Source of the DNA: Altererythrobacter sp. KTW20L
Lineage (GTDB): Bacteria; Pseudomonadota; Alphaproteobacteria; Sphingomonadales; Sphingomonadaceae
Direction of reading: 5' to 3'
DNA length: 64,000 bases
Assembly: GCF_023501975.1 (NCBI RefSeq)
Contig: NZ_JAMFLH010000003.1
Span: 209,650-273,649, forward strand
Shown: positions 24,637-34,322 of the stretch, in pieces
How the letters are laid out: each line of letters begins with the position of its first letter
Numbering within the stretch: the first letter of the stretch is position 1
Program-made: the position numbers and the translations under genes
Notes under the pieces: model-generated
Told to the model about the DNA's origin: nothing
What the model saw: only the letters and a program-made list of their open reading frames with translations
The model's database searches: none

Positions 24637-25110
24637 ATGACGGCACTGCAGCACCATGACCATCACCACGACCACAGTGGCCACGCCCTGATCGAGGAGG
24701 CCGAGCGCGTGCTCGAAGCCGCCGGTGAACAGTGGACCGCGATGCGCGCCGACGTGTTCGGTGTGCTGTCGGCTTACGACAAACCCGCCAGCGCCTATGA
24801 CATTGCCGAAGGCGTGGGCCTGGTGCGCGGCAAGCGCGTGGCGGCCAACAGCGTATACCGCATCCTCGACCTGTTCGTGCGGACTAACCTCGCCAACCGG
24901 ATCGAAAGCGCCAACGCCTATCTCGCCAATACCCATCCCGGCTGCCGCCACGACTGCATATTCCTGATCTGCGACGATTGCGGGCAGGCGAGCCATCTGG
25001 ATGACGACAAGCTGACCGGCGCCTTGCGCAAGGCAGGCGAGGAAGCAGGCTTTTCCAACGTGCGTCCGGTGGTGGAACTGCGCGGCCTGTGTGCCGATTG
25101 CACCTCCTAA
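24637..25110 (+). CDS. Fur family transcriptional repressor (Zur-like)
   Basis: The 157-residue protein has a winged helix (MRADVFGVLSAYDKPASAYDIAE, NSVYRILDLFVRTNLANRIES) and the metal-sensing C-terminal domain with HPGCRHDCIFLICDDCG and a final CADC, giving the two CxxC structural zinc sites of Zur-type Fur proteins. The N terminus is His-rich (HHDHHHDHSGH, residues 6-16) and could bind extra zinc. It would repress zinc uptake genes when zinc is replete; no such genes are adjacent. It lies between msrA and dxs. Confidence 0.88.
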   Translation: MTALQHHDHHHDHSGHALIEEAERVLEAAGEQWTAMRADVFGVLSAYDKPASAYDIAEGVGLVRGKRVAANSVYRILDLFVRTNLANRIESANAYLANTHPGCRHDCIFLICDDCGQASHLDDDKLTGALRKAGEEAGFSNVRPVVELRGLCADCTS

Positions 25111-25163
25111 TTGCCGTATTCTCGTTCATCGACAGGCACGCATTGGCACGGTAAGGCACTGCA

Positions 25164-27095
25164 ATGACATTGCGTCCCGCAACCCCGCTGCTCGATACGG
25201 TCGCTACGCCGCCCGACCTCCGCAAACTCGAAGCCGGACAGCTGCGCCAGCTCGCCGATGAACTGCGGCAGGAGATGATCGACACCGTCGGCACCACCGG
25301 CGGCCACCTCGGCTCCGGCCTCGGTGTGGTCGAGCTGACCGTGGCGATCCACTATGTGTTCGACACTCCGACCGACCGGCTGGTGTGGGACGTGGGCCAC
25401 CAGGCCTATCCGCACAAGATTATCACCGGCCGGCGCGACCGCATCCGCACCCTGCGCCAGGGCGGCGGCCTGTCGGGCTTCACCAAGCGCAGCGAGAGCG
25501 AGTACGATCCGTTCGGCGCGGCGCACTCGTCCACTTCGATTTCGGCGGGCCTCGGCTTTGCCATCGCCAACAAGCTCAATGGCGTGCCGGGCAAGGCGAT
25601 TGCCGTGATCGGCGACGGCGCGATGAGCGCGGGCATGGCCTACGAGGCGATGAACAATGCCGAACAGGCTGGCAACCGGCTGGTCGTGATCCTGAACGAC
25701 AACGACATGTCGATTGCGCCTCCGGTGGGCGGCCTGTCGGGCTATCTGGCGCGACTGGTAACATCGGGCCAGTTCCTGGGCCTGCGCGAACTGGCCAAGC
25801 GGTTTGCCCGTAAACTGCCCAAACCACTCCACGTGGCGGCTCGCAAGACCGATGAATATGCCCGCGGCATGGCCATGGGCGGCACCCTGTTCGAGGAACT
25901 GGGCTTCTACTATGTCGGCCCGATCGACGGGCACGATCTCGACCAGCTGATCCCGGTGCTGGAAAACGTGCGCGATGCGGCCGAAGGGCCGTGCCTGATC
26001 CATGTCGTGACCAAGAAGGGCAAGGGCTATGCCCCGGCCGAGGAAGCGAGCGACAAGTACCACGGGGTGCAGAAGTTCAACGTGGTGACGGGCGAACAGT
26101 CCAAGCCCACTCCCGGCGCGCCCGCCTACCAGAACGTGTTCGGCGAGACTTTGGCCAAGCTGGCGCAAAGCGATCCGAAAATCTGCGCCATCACCGCCGC
26201 CATGCCCAGCGGCACCGGAGTGGACCGCTTTGCCAAGGCCCACCCGACCCGCGCCTTCGACGTGGGCATTGCCGAACAGCACGCGGTGACTTTCGCCGCC
26301 GGGCTTGCGGCACAGGGTATGCGCCCGTTCTGCGCGATCTATTCGACTTTCCTCCAGCGCGCCTATGACCAGATCGTGCACGACGTGGCGATCCAGAACC
26401 TTCCGGTGCGCTTTGCCATTGACCGCGCCGGACTGGTGGGTGCAGACGGCGCGACCCATGCGGGCAGCTTCGATATCACCTATCTCGCCAGCTTGCCCAA
26501 CATGGTGGTCATGTCGCCTTCGGACGAGGCCGAGCTGGTCCACATGACCTATACCGCATCGCTCCACGACAGCGGCCCCATCGCCTTCCGCTATCCGCGC
26601 GGCAACGGCACCGGCGTTGCCCTGCCCGAGGTTCCGCTGCAGCTCGAAATCGGCAAGGGCCGGGTAGTACGCGGCGACGAACGCGGCGGCAAGGTGGCGA
26701 TCCTGTCATTGGGTACACGGCTGGCCGAAGCGCAGAAGGCGGCCGATGCGCTGGAGGCCAAGGGCCTTGCCACCACCGTGGCCGACCTGCGCTTTGCCAA
26801 GCCGCTCGACAGCGCGCTGATCCGCCGCCTTGCCACCACGCACGAAGTTGTCGTGACGGTGGAAGAAGGCAGCGTCGGCGGCCTGGGCGCCCATGTGCTG
26901 ACTCTGGCGAGCGACGAGGGCCTGCTCGATGCCGGCCTGAAAATCCGCACCCTGCGCCTGCCCGACCTGTTCCAGGACCACGACGCACCGGACAAACAAT
27001 ATGACCAGGCGGGCCTCACCGCGCCGCATATCGTCGAAACGGTGCTGAACGCGCTGCGGCACAATTCGGCGGGGGTCGAGGAAGCGCGGGCCTAG
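25164..27095 (+). CDS. dxs: 1-deoxy-D-xylulose-5-phosphate synthase
   Basis: The 643-residue thiamine-diphosphate enzyme condenses pyruvate and glyceraldehyde 3-phosphate in the first step of the MEP isoprenoid pathway. Visible landmarks are [16 protein letters not shown], the ThDP-binding [17 protein letters not shown] with following NDNDMSI, the [18 protein letters not shown] catalytic-Glu region of the pyrimidine domain, [15 protein letters not shown] and the C-terminal [15 protein letters not shown]. Length is normal. In a carotenoid-producing lineage it supplies precursors, but no carotenoid genes follow here. Confidence 0.97.
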   Translation: MTLRPATPLLDTVATPPDLRKLEAGQLRQLADELRQEMIDTVGTTGGHLGSGLGVVELTVAIHYVFDTPTDRLVWDVGHQAYPHKIITGRRDRIRTLRQGGGLSGFTKRSESEYDPFGAAHSSTSISAGLGFAIANKLNGVPGKAIAVIGDGAMSAGMAYEAMNNAEQAGNRLVVILNDNDMSIAPPVGGLSGYLARLVTSGQFLGLRELAKRFARKLPKPLHVAARKTDEYARGMAMGGTLFEELGFYYVGPIDGHDLDQLIPVLENVRDAAEGPCLIHVVTKKGKGYAPAEEASDKYHGVQKFNVVTGEQSKPTPGAPAYQNVFGETLAKLAQSDPKICAITAAMPSGTGVDRFAKAHPTRAFDVGIAEQHAVTFAAGLAAQGMRPFCAIYSTFLQRAYDQIVHDVAIQNLPVRFAIDRAGLVGADGATHAGSFDITYLASLPNMVVMSPSDEAELVHMTYTASLHDSGPIAFRYPRGNGTGVALPEVPLQLEIGKGRVVRGDERGGKVAILSLGTRLAEAQKAADALEAKGLATTVADLRFAKPLDSALIRRLATTHEVVVTVEEGSVGGLGAHVLTLASDEGLLDAGLKIRTLRLPDLFQDHDAPDKQYDQAGLTAPHIVETVLNALRHNSAGVEEARA

Positions 27096-27172
27096 TTCAG
27101 AGGCTGCGAGCCGCCTTCTGGAGGCTTGCCTATCATCACTATGGAACACGCATTCCGGCCAAGGCCTTGGAG

Positions 27173-27385
27173 ATGATGGCAGTCTGGTTCGCGCAGATTT
27201 CGATCATCGTCCTGCTCTGTCTGGTCGCGCCGACTGCCGGGCTGCTGAGCTATGATTTCCTCTTTCTGGCGACGACCTGCGTCGCTCTCCCTTTGCTGTT
27301 CGCGCTACCGCACAGAAAGATCAGGAAAGTGCGCCAGCAAGGTCGGGAAGCCTTGTATCGGCGGATGATCGACCCTCAGCGATAG
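27173..27385 (+). CDS. Small membrane protein, unknown
   Basis: A peptide of about 70 residues starts MMAVWFAQIS at 27173, with AAGG eight bases upstream; an in-frame TTG at 27167 is an alternative. Two hydrophobic segments (IIVLLCLVAPTAGLL and YDFLFLATTCVALPLLFAL) are followed by a basic tail (PHRKIRKVRQQGREALYRR). It is predicted to be a two-pass inner-membrane protein with its tail in the cytoplasm. No family is recognised. It converges with the POT transporter gene. Confidence 0.5.
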   Translation: MMAVWFAQISIIVLLCLVAPTAGLLSYDFLFLATTCVALPLLFALPHRKIRKVRQQGREALYRRMIDPQR

Positions 27386-27398
27386 TCCTCTCGCGAAG

Positions 27399-29021
27399 TC
27401 ACCCCCGCCCGCCCGGCTTCATACCCGCCGCTTCCGGCTCGCCCAGTTCGGCGCGGCCCGGCAGGTCTTCATCGGCATCTTCCAGCGTATCGAGGTGCAT
27501 CCAGCGCTTCACGATGGGGCTGAGGGCCAGCACCGCCACGCCCACGCCAATGGCGATCCAGCCGATCTGGCCGTAGATCGCCAGGGTCAGTTCCTTCGAC
27601 ATCTCGCCGCTTTCGCCGCCGGTCGCTTCGCCGATCTTGCCAGCCACGAAGCTGCCCACCGCCGTCATATAGAACCACGCGCCCATGATGAGGCTGGCCA
27701 TGAAAGTGGGAGCCAACCGGTTCATCGCGCTGAGGCCGACCGGGCTGAGGCACAGCTCGCCGGTGGTGTGCAGCAGGTAGATCAGGAAGATGAAGATCAC
27801 CGGCGTCATCACTTCCATCCCCGCAGCCGTCGCGCCCCAGGCAAAGACCAGGAAGCCGAGGCCAACCTGGAACAGCGCCAGGGCAAACTTGGCCGGGGCC
27901 GATGGCTCCAGCCCGTGCTGGCCGAGCCATTGCCACAGCATGGCGAACAGCGGGGCGAAGAGGATGATGTAGATGGGATTGATCGACTGGAAGATCGCCG
28001 CCGGCACGTTGCCGATATCGGTATAGCGGTCGGTATAGAGGTTGAGGCTGCCGCCGCTCTGGTCGAACAGGCCCCAGAACACCGGGTTCAGTGCGATCAG
28101 GAACAGGATGGCGAAGATCCGCTCGCGCGGGTGCTTGGGCAGCTTGAAGGCCTGGAACAGGACATAGCCCAGCAGGCCAATGCCCGATACGATCAGCAGG
28201 GTCTGGATCGCCTCGCGGTATTGCATCAGCAGCCACATGACCCCGACCGATGCCACCGACACGCCATAGATCGCCAATGTCTTGGCACGTGTCAGCACGA
28301 CCGGGGCCTCGCCCGCACCGCGCAGGGCCGCCTTGCCGAGCACGAAGACGATCAGGCCTGCCACCATGCCGATACCCGCGAGGCCAAAGCCATAGGCCCA
28401 GCCCATGACCAGCCCGAGATAGCCGACCAGGATCGTGCCCGCCGCCGCGCCTACGTTGATGCCCATGTAGAAGATCGTATAGGCCGCATCGCGGCGCACG
28501 TCGGTCCGCCGGTAGAGCTGGCCCACCATCACCGAGATGTTCGCCTTCAGGAAACCCGAACCGACGATGATCAGCGCAAGGGCCAGCCAGAACACGTTGA
28601 TGGTCGGATCGTCCTGTCCGCCCGCGCCCTCGAACGCCATGAACAGGTGGCCCAGCGCCAGCAGCACCCCGCCGAACAGCACGGCCTTGCGCTGGCCGAT
28701 ATAGCGATCGGCCAGCCAGCCGCCGAGGACCGGGGTGATATAGACCATGGCGCCATAGGCCCCATAGACGACGTTGGCCTCGCCATCGGAAAACAGCCAG
28801 TGCGCAGTCAGATAGAAGATCAGCAGCGACCGCATGCCGTAGAAGCTGAAGCGCTCCCACATTTCGGCGAAGAACAGCATGTAGAGGCCCTTGGGGTGGC
28901 CGAATGCTTCGGGCTTGCGGCTGGCGGCGATCATCGCGCCCATGGTGAGGAACAGCGCCAGGATTACCGTGGCAATGGCGGCGACCCAGTCACCCTCGTT
29001 CCACAAGCCGATGTCTTTCAT
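27399..29021 (-). CDS. POT/PTR family peptide:H+ symporter
   Basis: The 540-residue transporter has about 14 hydrophobic segments. The proton-coupling motif EMWERFSFYGMRSLL is near residue 53 and the VYGAYGAMVYITPVLGGWLAD helix follows. FYMGINVGAAAGTILVGYL and FLIYLLHTTGELCLSPVGLS are the other PTR2 signatures. It imports di- and tripeptides using the proton gradient. A divergent GntR-type regulator gene begins about 165 bp upstream and may control it. Confidence 0.93.
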   Translation of the reverse strand: MKDIGLWNEGDWVAAIATVILALFLTMGAMIAASRKPEAFGHPKGLYMLFFAEMWERFSFYGMRSLLIFYLTAHWLFSDGEANVVYGAYGAMVYITPVLGGWLADRYIGQRKAVLFGGVLLALGHLFMAFEGAGGQDDPTINVFWLALALIIVGSGFLKANISVMVGQLYRRTDVRRDAAYTIFYMGINVGAAAGTILVGYLGLVMGWAYGFGLAGIGMVAGLIVFVLGKAALRGAGEAPVVLTRAKTLAIYGVSVASVGVMWLLMQYREAIQTLLIVSGIGLLGYVLFQAFKLPKHPRERIFAILFLIALNPVFWGLFDQSGGSLNLYTDRYTDIGNVPAAIFQSINPIYIILFAPLFAMLWQWLGQHGLEPSAPAKFALALFQVGLGFLVFAWGATAAGMEVMTPVIFIFLIYLLHTTGELCLSPVGLSAMNRLAPTFMASLIMGAWFYMTAVGSFVAGKIGEATGGESGEMSKELTLAIYGQIGWIAIGVGVAVLALSPIVKRWMHLDTLEDADEDLPGRAELGEPEAAGMKPGGRG

Positions 29022-29186
29022 GCGCGGTCCTCATCCCGTCGATCTCGGGCGCCTGCGGCCCGCCAAAGCGCGCACCCTAGCGGTTGCGGTGGCCATGTGA
29101 AGCCACTTCGTTGCAAGAGAAACCGCCATCTGGCTGGCCACCGCAGGCTTGACCTGCGGCGCTGTATTATGGCACTGCATCACCCG

Positions 29187-29525
29187 ATGAGCGAGACCAA
29201 GCCTGTTTACCTCCGCCTGCGCGAGAGGATCGCCGCAGCCATCATGGCCGGGGACTATGCCGAAGGGCAGATGCTGCCTTCGGTGCGCGCTTTCGCGGCG
29301 GAACAGGGGGCCAATCCGCTCACCGTGGCCAAGGCCTATCAGCAGTTCCAGGCCGACGGTCTGATCCGCGTCCAGCGCGGCGTGGGCATGTTCGTGCGCG
29401 AAGGGGCGGCAGATCGCCTGCGCCAGTCTGAACGCGAGCAGTTCATGGCCGAGGAATGGCCGCGGATCCGGCGGCGCATGGCGCGGCTCGACATCCGCCT
29501 GGCTGACCTGGCCGACCTCGTCTGA
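29187..29525 (+). CDS. GntR family transcriptional regulator, YtrA type
   Basis: A 112-residue protein from ATG 29187 (MSETKPVYLRLRERIAAAI); an in-frame ATG at 29169 would add six residues, and neither has a strong Shine-Dalgarno. It has the winged-helix pattern of GntR regulators: GQMLPSVRAFAAEQGANPLTVAKAYQQFQADGLIRVQRGVGMFV. The C-terminal tail is a short charged helix, not a ligand domain, as in YtrA-type members. It is divergent from the peptide transporter gene and is a candidate local regulator of it. Confidence 0.85.
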   Translation: MSETKPVYLRLRERIAAAIMAGDYAEGQMLPSVRAFAAEQGANPLTVAKAYQQFQADGLIRVQRGVGMFVREGAADRLRQSEREQFMAEEWPRIRRRMARLDIRLADLADLV

Positions 29526-29734
29526 CGCCGTCACGCAAGATCACTGCGGCCAAGCATTATCCCTCCGTAACAATCAGTTAAAAATTTGTCTTGCTGCAAC
29601 ATGAACAGACAATTGCGCGAACGTGCCGCATCTGTCATGTTGACGCGCTCTTGCAGGCATTGCCTTGGGGGTCGCACGGTGCATGCGCAACTATCGAACA
29701 ACACGGACGTTTAGTCCGGTCTGAAGGTGCGACC

Positions 29735-30022
29735 ATGATAAGATCAGAACTTCTGCAATCGCTATGCGCCGACAACCCTGACCTGAGGCCCGAGGAAATC
29801 GAGCAGGTGGTGGATATCTTCTTCGAGGAGATCACCACCCGCCTGGCCGAAGGGGGCCGGGTCGAACTGCGTGGCTTCGGCACGTTCTCCACCCGCGGGC
29901 GCGATGCCCGTACCGGGCGCAACCCGCGCACCGGCGATGCGGTGGACGTGCCGGCCAAGCGCGTGCCCTATTTCAAGCCGGGCAAGGAAATGCGCGAGCG
30001 GCTGAACGCCGACAGCGAGTAA
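29735..30022 (+). CDS. ihfB: Integration host factor beta subunit
   Basis: The 95-residue DNA-bending protein starts MIRSELLQSL at 29735, with AAGG eight bases upstream. The HU/IHF arm motif GRNPRTGDAVDVPAKRVPYF and the ending KPGKEMRERLN match the IHF beta subunit, and VELRGFGTFSTRGRDAR is the hallmark strand. IHF heterodimers sharply bend DNA in nucleoid organisation, recombination and promoter regulation. The gene is monocistronic and ends at a strong terminator. Confidence 0.93.
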   Translation: MIRSELLQSLCADNPDLRPEEIEQVVDIFFEEITTRLAEGGRVELRGFGTFSTRGRDARTGRNPRTGDAVDVPAKRVPYFKPGKEMRERLNADSE

Positions 30023-30045
30023 TCGCCTGCCCGCCAAAGGCCACG

Positions 30046-30084
30046 AAAAAGGGGCGCGGATCGATGTGATCCGCGCCCCTTTTT
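30046..30084. terminator. Bidirectional rho-independent terminator
   Basis: A perfect 17-bp stem (30046-30062 and 30068-30084) with a GATGT loop has an A5 tract on one side and a T5 tract on the other. It can terminate both the rightward ihfB transcript and the leftward TonB receptor transcript. Confidence 0.9.
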
Positions 30085-30140
30085 CTTGGCTCAGCGCCAG
30101 ATGGGGGTGCCCGACCACTTGGCCGGGCACCCCCACCTGA

Positions 30141-32717
30141 TCAGAAGCGGCGTTCCAGCGCGACCGAGAAGGTGCGCGGACGGCCCGGCACACCGGTGAC
30201 AACGCCAAGGGCATTGGCCGTCGTGTCGCTGACCGACATGAAGTAGTACTTGTCGAACACGTTCTGCACTTCGAGCGAAGCGCGCCAGTCGCCATCCGCC
30301 GTGGTGTAGCTGAGGCGCGCGTTGCCGAGGAACCGGCCATCGACCCGTGCCCACGAGGTGTTCTCCGCGTTGGAGAACGTGCCCCCCTGGTACGATCCGT
30401 CGAAGCGGCCGCTGATCGTGCCGGATTCGATTTCGTGATCGTACTGGATGCCGAAGGCATAGGCGACTTTCGGGGTATACGGCGTGATGTTGTTGCCGTT
30501 GATGCCGGTGCCCACCAGGTTGCCAGCGCCATCGACGGCCGAGGTATACTCGAAATCGAGGAAGCTGATCGAACCATCGAGCGACAGGCCGTCAGCCGGA
30601 TAGATCGCCAGTTCGAGTTCGGCACCCTTCACATCGGCCGAACCGATGTTCTCCGGTCGCAGACACGGTGAAGGCAGGCTGGATTCCGGACAGATCTGCT
30701 TGCCCAGCGTGATGTTCTCGTACTTGTTGAGGAACACCGCACCGTTCAACCGCACTGTGCGATCAAGCAGGTCGGCCTTGAAGCCGCCTTCGTAGGTCGT
30801 CAGCGTTTCCGGATTGAACGGCAGGGCCTGGTCACCCACGAACGGACGCGGGTTCACGCCGCCGCCCTTGAACCCGGTCGAGACCGAGGCATAGGCCAGC
30901 AGTTCATCCGAGAAGCGGTAATCGGCGACAACGCGCCAGTCCCACCGGTTGCCGCGGAAGGCACCCGGGACGTTGAACAGGCCGTTGAGGATGCAGTTGG
31001 GCGAGCTGTCGAGCGAGCTGACCACGGCACCGGGCGGTCCGATCGGGCTGCCATCCGGGTTGAACCCGGCAAAGCCGCCCGGATTGGAGAAGCACAGCGC
31101 CGCGTTGGGCAGGGTGCCATCCGGGTTGCTGCGGAAGTAGGTGTAGATCTTTTCGTCCTTGGTATAGCGCAGGCCGCCGGTCAGGCTGAAGCTGTCGGTG
31201 GGACGCAGGGTCAAGGTGCTGAACACCGCCTTCGTCGTGCTCGGCGTGGTATCCGGGCCGTGGATGAAGTCGATCGTGTGGCCCACATAGTTCAGGTCCA
31301 CGCGCGCGGTATAGGTGCCGTTCTGGTCGAGGTAGTACCCGCCAACGGTGCCTTCCAGCATGCCGTTGAGCGCATCGAAGTTCAGGCGGACTTCCGAGCT
31401 CCACGCCTCATGGTTCAACTCGTTGTCGAGCTGCGCTACGGGGATCGGCGTGTTGTCCTGGTCCTGGCCCCACTTGGAAACATAGGTGCGGTACGAACCG
31501 ATATAGACCAGCTGGGCATTGTCCGAGATGTCGAACGTCAGGTTGCCCGACACGCCCCAGCCTTCGAACTCCTGGATCGGCAGCGCGAAATAGGGCTTGA
31601 AGGGAGCCTGCGGATTGGGCTCCATGCCATCCATGAAGTTGGCATAGCTGACGAAACGCGGGTCATAGCCCAGGCTGCGCAGGTTGGCGGTGTCGCAGCT
31701 GTACTGCCCGGCAGGAACGAAGCGACAATCGAGCGTGACGGCATTGCCGTCGGTGCCACGAAGCCACGGGATCAGTTCGCCCTGCGAACCGATCGAGACC
31801 GAAGGGTTGGGATCGAACGGATCGAACAGTTCGGCCGACCCGCCAGCCGGCACGGTGTTGCCCGCGGCGATCAGAACGGTCGGACCCGCGCTGGAATTTT
31901 CGCGGGTGTAGTCACCCGAGATGTTGATCTCCAGCCGGTCGCTCGCTTCCCACCGCAGGGCGGCACGGCCCGCGACCAGGCTTTCGTCGCCCATGGTGCT
32001 GTAGTCGGGGTTGCCACGACCGCGCGCCAGGTTCGACGGCACATTGTCGTTATGCAGCATGCCATAGTCCAGCATGTCCACATAGCCATCGCGGCTGCGG
32101 CTCATGCCCGAGATGCGGACTGCCACGTTGTCGGTCACGCCGATGTCGGCCATGCCGCGCATCGAAATCATGTCATACGAACCGTATTCGAGGCGGAACG
32201 AGCCCGAATTGTCGCCACGCGGACGCTGCGAGAACAGCTTGATCGCGCCACCGATGGAATTCTTGCCCGCCAGCGTGCCCTGCGGACCGCGCAGGACTTC
32301 GATGCGGTCAAGGTCGATCAGTTCGAGCAGCGAAGACGACAGGGTTGGGATGAACACGTCGTCCACATAGACGCCGATGCCCGGATCGAGCGCGAAGTTG
32401 AAGTCGGTCTGGCCGACGCCGCGGATAAAGGCGATCAGGCCCGAGCCGCCGTTCTGCGGCTGCGGACGCAGCGACACGTTCGGCGCCTGGGCTGCAACCT
32501 GGGCAATGTTGGTCTGGCCGCGTGCTTCGAGCATCTCGGCATTGACCGCGGTAATCGCGATCGGGGTGTCCTGCAGGTTGGCTTCGCGGAATTCCGCGGT
32601 CACCACGATGACATTGGAGCGATTGCTATCGCTATCACTGTCCTGGGCGTGGGCTGGCGCGGCCATCCCGGCCACAATGGCCAGCGACGACACGACGCTG
32701 AGCGTCTTGAACTTCAT
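30141..32717 (-). CDS. TonB-dependent receptor
   Basis: The 858-residue outer-membrane receptor starts MKFKTLSVVSSLAIVAGMA at 32717, with GGGAGG upstream. The signal peptide ends PAHAQ and is followed by an Asp/Ser repeat and the TonB box-like NVIVVTA. The plug domain has DTPIAITAVNAEML, IRGVGQTDFNFALDP, GVYVDDVF and IEVLRGPQGTLAGKNSIGG. A 22-strand barrel follows, closing with PRTFSVALERRF. It belongs to the sphingomonad TonB receptor group that imports organic compounds, not only siderophores. It is divergent from an MFS transporter gene 320 bp away and may import the same nutrient across the outer membrane. Confidence 0.93.
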   Translation of the reverse strand: MKFKTLSVVSSLAIVAGMAAPAHAQDSDSDSNRSNVIVVTAEFREANLQDTPIAITAVNAEMLEARGQTNIAQVAAQAPNVSLRPQPQNGGSGLIAFIRGVGQTDFNFALDPGIGVYVDDVFIPTLSSSLLELIDLDRIEVLRGPQGTLAGKNSIGGAIKLFSQRPRGDNSGSFRLEYGSYDMISMRGMADIGVTDNVAVRISGMSRSRDGYVDMLDYGMLHNDNVPSNLARGRGNPDYSTMGDESLVAGRAALRWEASDRLEINISGDYTRENSSAGPTVLIAAGNTVPAGGSAELFDPFDPNPSVSIGSQGELIPWLRGTDGNAVTLDCRFVPAGQYSCDTANLRSLGYDPRFVSYANFMDGMEPNPQAPFKPYFALPIQEFEGWGVSGNLTFDISDNAQLVYIGSYRTYVSKWGQDQDNTPIPVAQLDNELNHEAWSSEVRLNFDALNGMLEGTVGGYYLDQNGTYTARVDLNYVGHTIDFIHGPDTTPSTTKAVFSTLTLRPTDSFSLTGGLRYTKDEKIYTYFRSNPDGTLPNAALCFSNPGGFAGFNPDGSPIGPPGAVVSSLDSSPNCILNGLFNVPGAFRGNRWDWRVVADYRFSDELLAYASVSTGFKGGGVNPRPFVGDQALPFNPETLTTYEGGFKADLLDRTVRLNGAVFLNKYENITLGKQICPESSLPSPCLRPENIGSADVKGAELELAIYPADGLSLDGSISFLDFEYTSAVDGAGNLVGTGINGNNITPYTPKVAYAFGIQYDHEIESGTISGRFDGSYQGGTFSNAENTSWARVDGRFLGNARLSYTTADGDWRASLEVQNVFDKYYFMSVSDTTANALGVVTGVPGRPRTFSVALERRF

Positions 32718-33037
32718 CAGGTATCCTCCCCTTGCTGCATCCTTTGTGGATGCGGCTTGTTTGCTTGTAGCGACCCGTGCCCATCCCATGATTGGATGAT
32801 GCCCAGGCTCGAATTCGGAAAGGGAAGTTTGCCGCGCACATGCCAGTGGCCGCATTCTCCTCTCCCACCTTCAACATTACCATTTGTTACAATTGCGGCA
32901 AGCATTGTGCGCCAGCGAAAATCCAAATAGCTATCGCTGTCGCAATCGGGCAACACCGTGATGCAAATCATAATAGTGCATACAATTACGCCTTGTAACG
33001 GATAACAAGTCCGTCCTCGGCGGACCGGGGAGGGAAT
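32718..33037. promoter_or_regulatory. Divergent control region, TonB receptor / MFS transporter
   Basis: This 320-bp region has lower GC than the flanking genes. It holds a partial palindrome, CTTGTAACGGATAACAAG at 32992-33009 (outer five bases of each arm pair perfectly), about 28 bp before the MFS start. An AT-rich stretch with TGCA repeats lies near 32962-32985. Both genes have good ribosome binding sites at its ends. I cannot place -35/-10 elements with confidence. Confidence 0.45.
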
Positions 33038-34318
33038 ATGACCGACACGACCAGCCCGCCAGGCGGCGTGCACCTGCGCGGATACGAACTGACAGTGCTG
33101 CTGCTGCTGGGCCTGGCCTATGGCTTTGCCTATTTCGACCGCATGGCGATGACCTTCCTCGGCCCCTACGTGCAGGTCGAGATGGGGCTGTCGAACGAGC
33201 AGCTTGGCTGGCTCGGCTCCGGCCTGTCGCTGACCTGGGCGCTGGGGGCCTATTTCGTGGGGCGCTGGTCGGACCTGATCGGCAAGCGCAAGCCGTTCCT
33301 GCTGGCGGCCCTGGTAATCTTCTCCTTCGCCTCTGTCATGTCGGGCCTGGCCTGGAGCTTCGGTTCGCTGCTCGCCAGCCGCATCGTGATGGGCGCGGCG
33401 GAGGGGCCGTTCCTGCCGATTTGCCTCGCCATCATGGTCGCCGCCAGCGCGGAAAGCCGCAAGGGCCTGAATGCGGGCGTGGTGCAGAACGTGTTCGGAT
33501 CGATCATCGGCACGGCGCTCGCGCCCATCGTGCTGGTCTGGATCGCCGAGACCTGGGACTGGCGCGTGGCCTTCTATGTATCGGGCATTCCCGGCCTGAT
33601 CCTGGCCGTGCTGATCTGGCGCTTCATCAAGGAGCCCGAGGCACCCCCGCAGCCCGCCGAGACCGCACCTGTCCAGCGCCCCTCGTTCGGCGCGCTCCTG
33701 GCCCGCGAAGGGCGCGAAGTACGCTCGCTGATGGCGACGCGCAACATCGCCCTGTGTTCGCTGGTGAGCATCTTCGGCGTGGGCACGGTGGTGGTCGGAT
33801 CGATCTTCATGCCGCTCTATCTTGGCGGGCCGCGCGGCATCGAGCCGGCGACCTGGGCAGGGATGATGTCGGTGCTCGGCTTCTCGCCTGCCGTGGGCGC
33901 GGTGGCTGCGGGCCTGCTGTCCGAGAAGGTAGGCCGCAAACCCGCGCTGGTCCTGTTCTGCGCCCTGTTCGCCATTGCCCCGGCCACGCTATTGTGGGTC
34001 GATGGTTCGCCCACCCTGCTGGCGGCAATGATGTTCGCCAGCTGGATGGGCCTCGGCTCGTTCCCGCTGTTCATGGGGGTGATCCCGGCGGAAACGCTGG
34101 GCCGCCTGCGCGCCGCCACGGCGATGGGCGCGGTGGTGGCCGTGGGCGAGATCTTCGGCGGCTTCGCCCTGCCGCCGATCACCGGGCGGCTGGCCGACAA
34201 TTTCAGCCTGGACGTAGCGCTCTATGTCCAGATGGTCCTTGGCTTGCTTGCTGCGCTGGCTGCGCTGTTCGTGGCCGAAACCAACCCGCGGATCACCGGG
34301 CGGTCGGCAATCGCCTGA
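33038..34318 (+). CDS. MFS transporter (anion:cation symporter-like)
   Basis: The 426-residue protein has 12 hydrophobic segments and the MFS loop motif GRWSDLIGKRKPFLL between helices 2 and 3. FDRMAMTFLGPYVQVEMGLS in the first helix region and GAAEGPFLPICLAIMVAAS in helix 4 fit the organic-anion-transporting MFS branch. The second-half motif is LLSEKVGRKPALV. It follows a GGGAGG ribosome binding site. It is divergent from a TonB receptor gene and convergent with a second MFS gene, so a carbon-source uptake role is likely; the substrate is unknown. Confidence 0.88.
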   Translation: MTDTTSPPGGVHLRGYELTVLLLLGLAYGFAYFDRMAMTFLGPYVQVEMGLSNEQLGWLGSGLSLTWALGAYFVGRWSDLIGKRKPFLLAALVIFSFASVMSGLAWSFGSLLASRIVMGAAEGPFLPICLAIMVAASAESRKGLNAGVVQNVFGSIIGTALAPIVLVWIAETWDWRVAFYVSGIPGLILAVLIWRFIKEPEAPPQPAETAPVQRPSFGALLAREGREVRSLMATRNIALCSLVSIFGVGTVVVGSIFMPLYLGGPRGIEPATWAGMMSVLGFSPAVGAVAAGLLSEKVGRKPALVLFCALFAIAPATLLWVDGSPTLLAAMMFASWMGLGSFPLFMGVIPAETLGRLRAATAMGAVVAVGEIFGGFALPPITGRLADNFSLDVALYVQMVLGLLAALAALFVAETNPRITGRSAIA

Positions 34319-34322
34319 AGCG

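Noticed and set aside
23902..24996. 364-codon minus-strand frame
   Set aside because: Antisense to msrA and the Fur-family gene; no recognisable motif.
27495..29186. Long plus-strand extension in front of the GntR regulator
   Set aside because: It runs antisense through the POT transporter gene; the GntR domain begins only at about 29187.
31260..32930. 556-codon plus-strand frame
   Set aside because: Antisense to the TonB receptor, which has signal peptide, plug and barrel; no domain in the frame.
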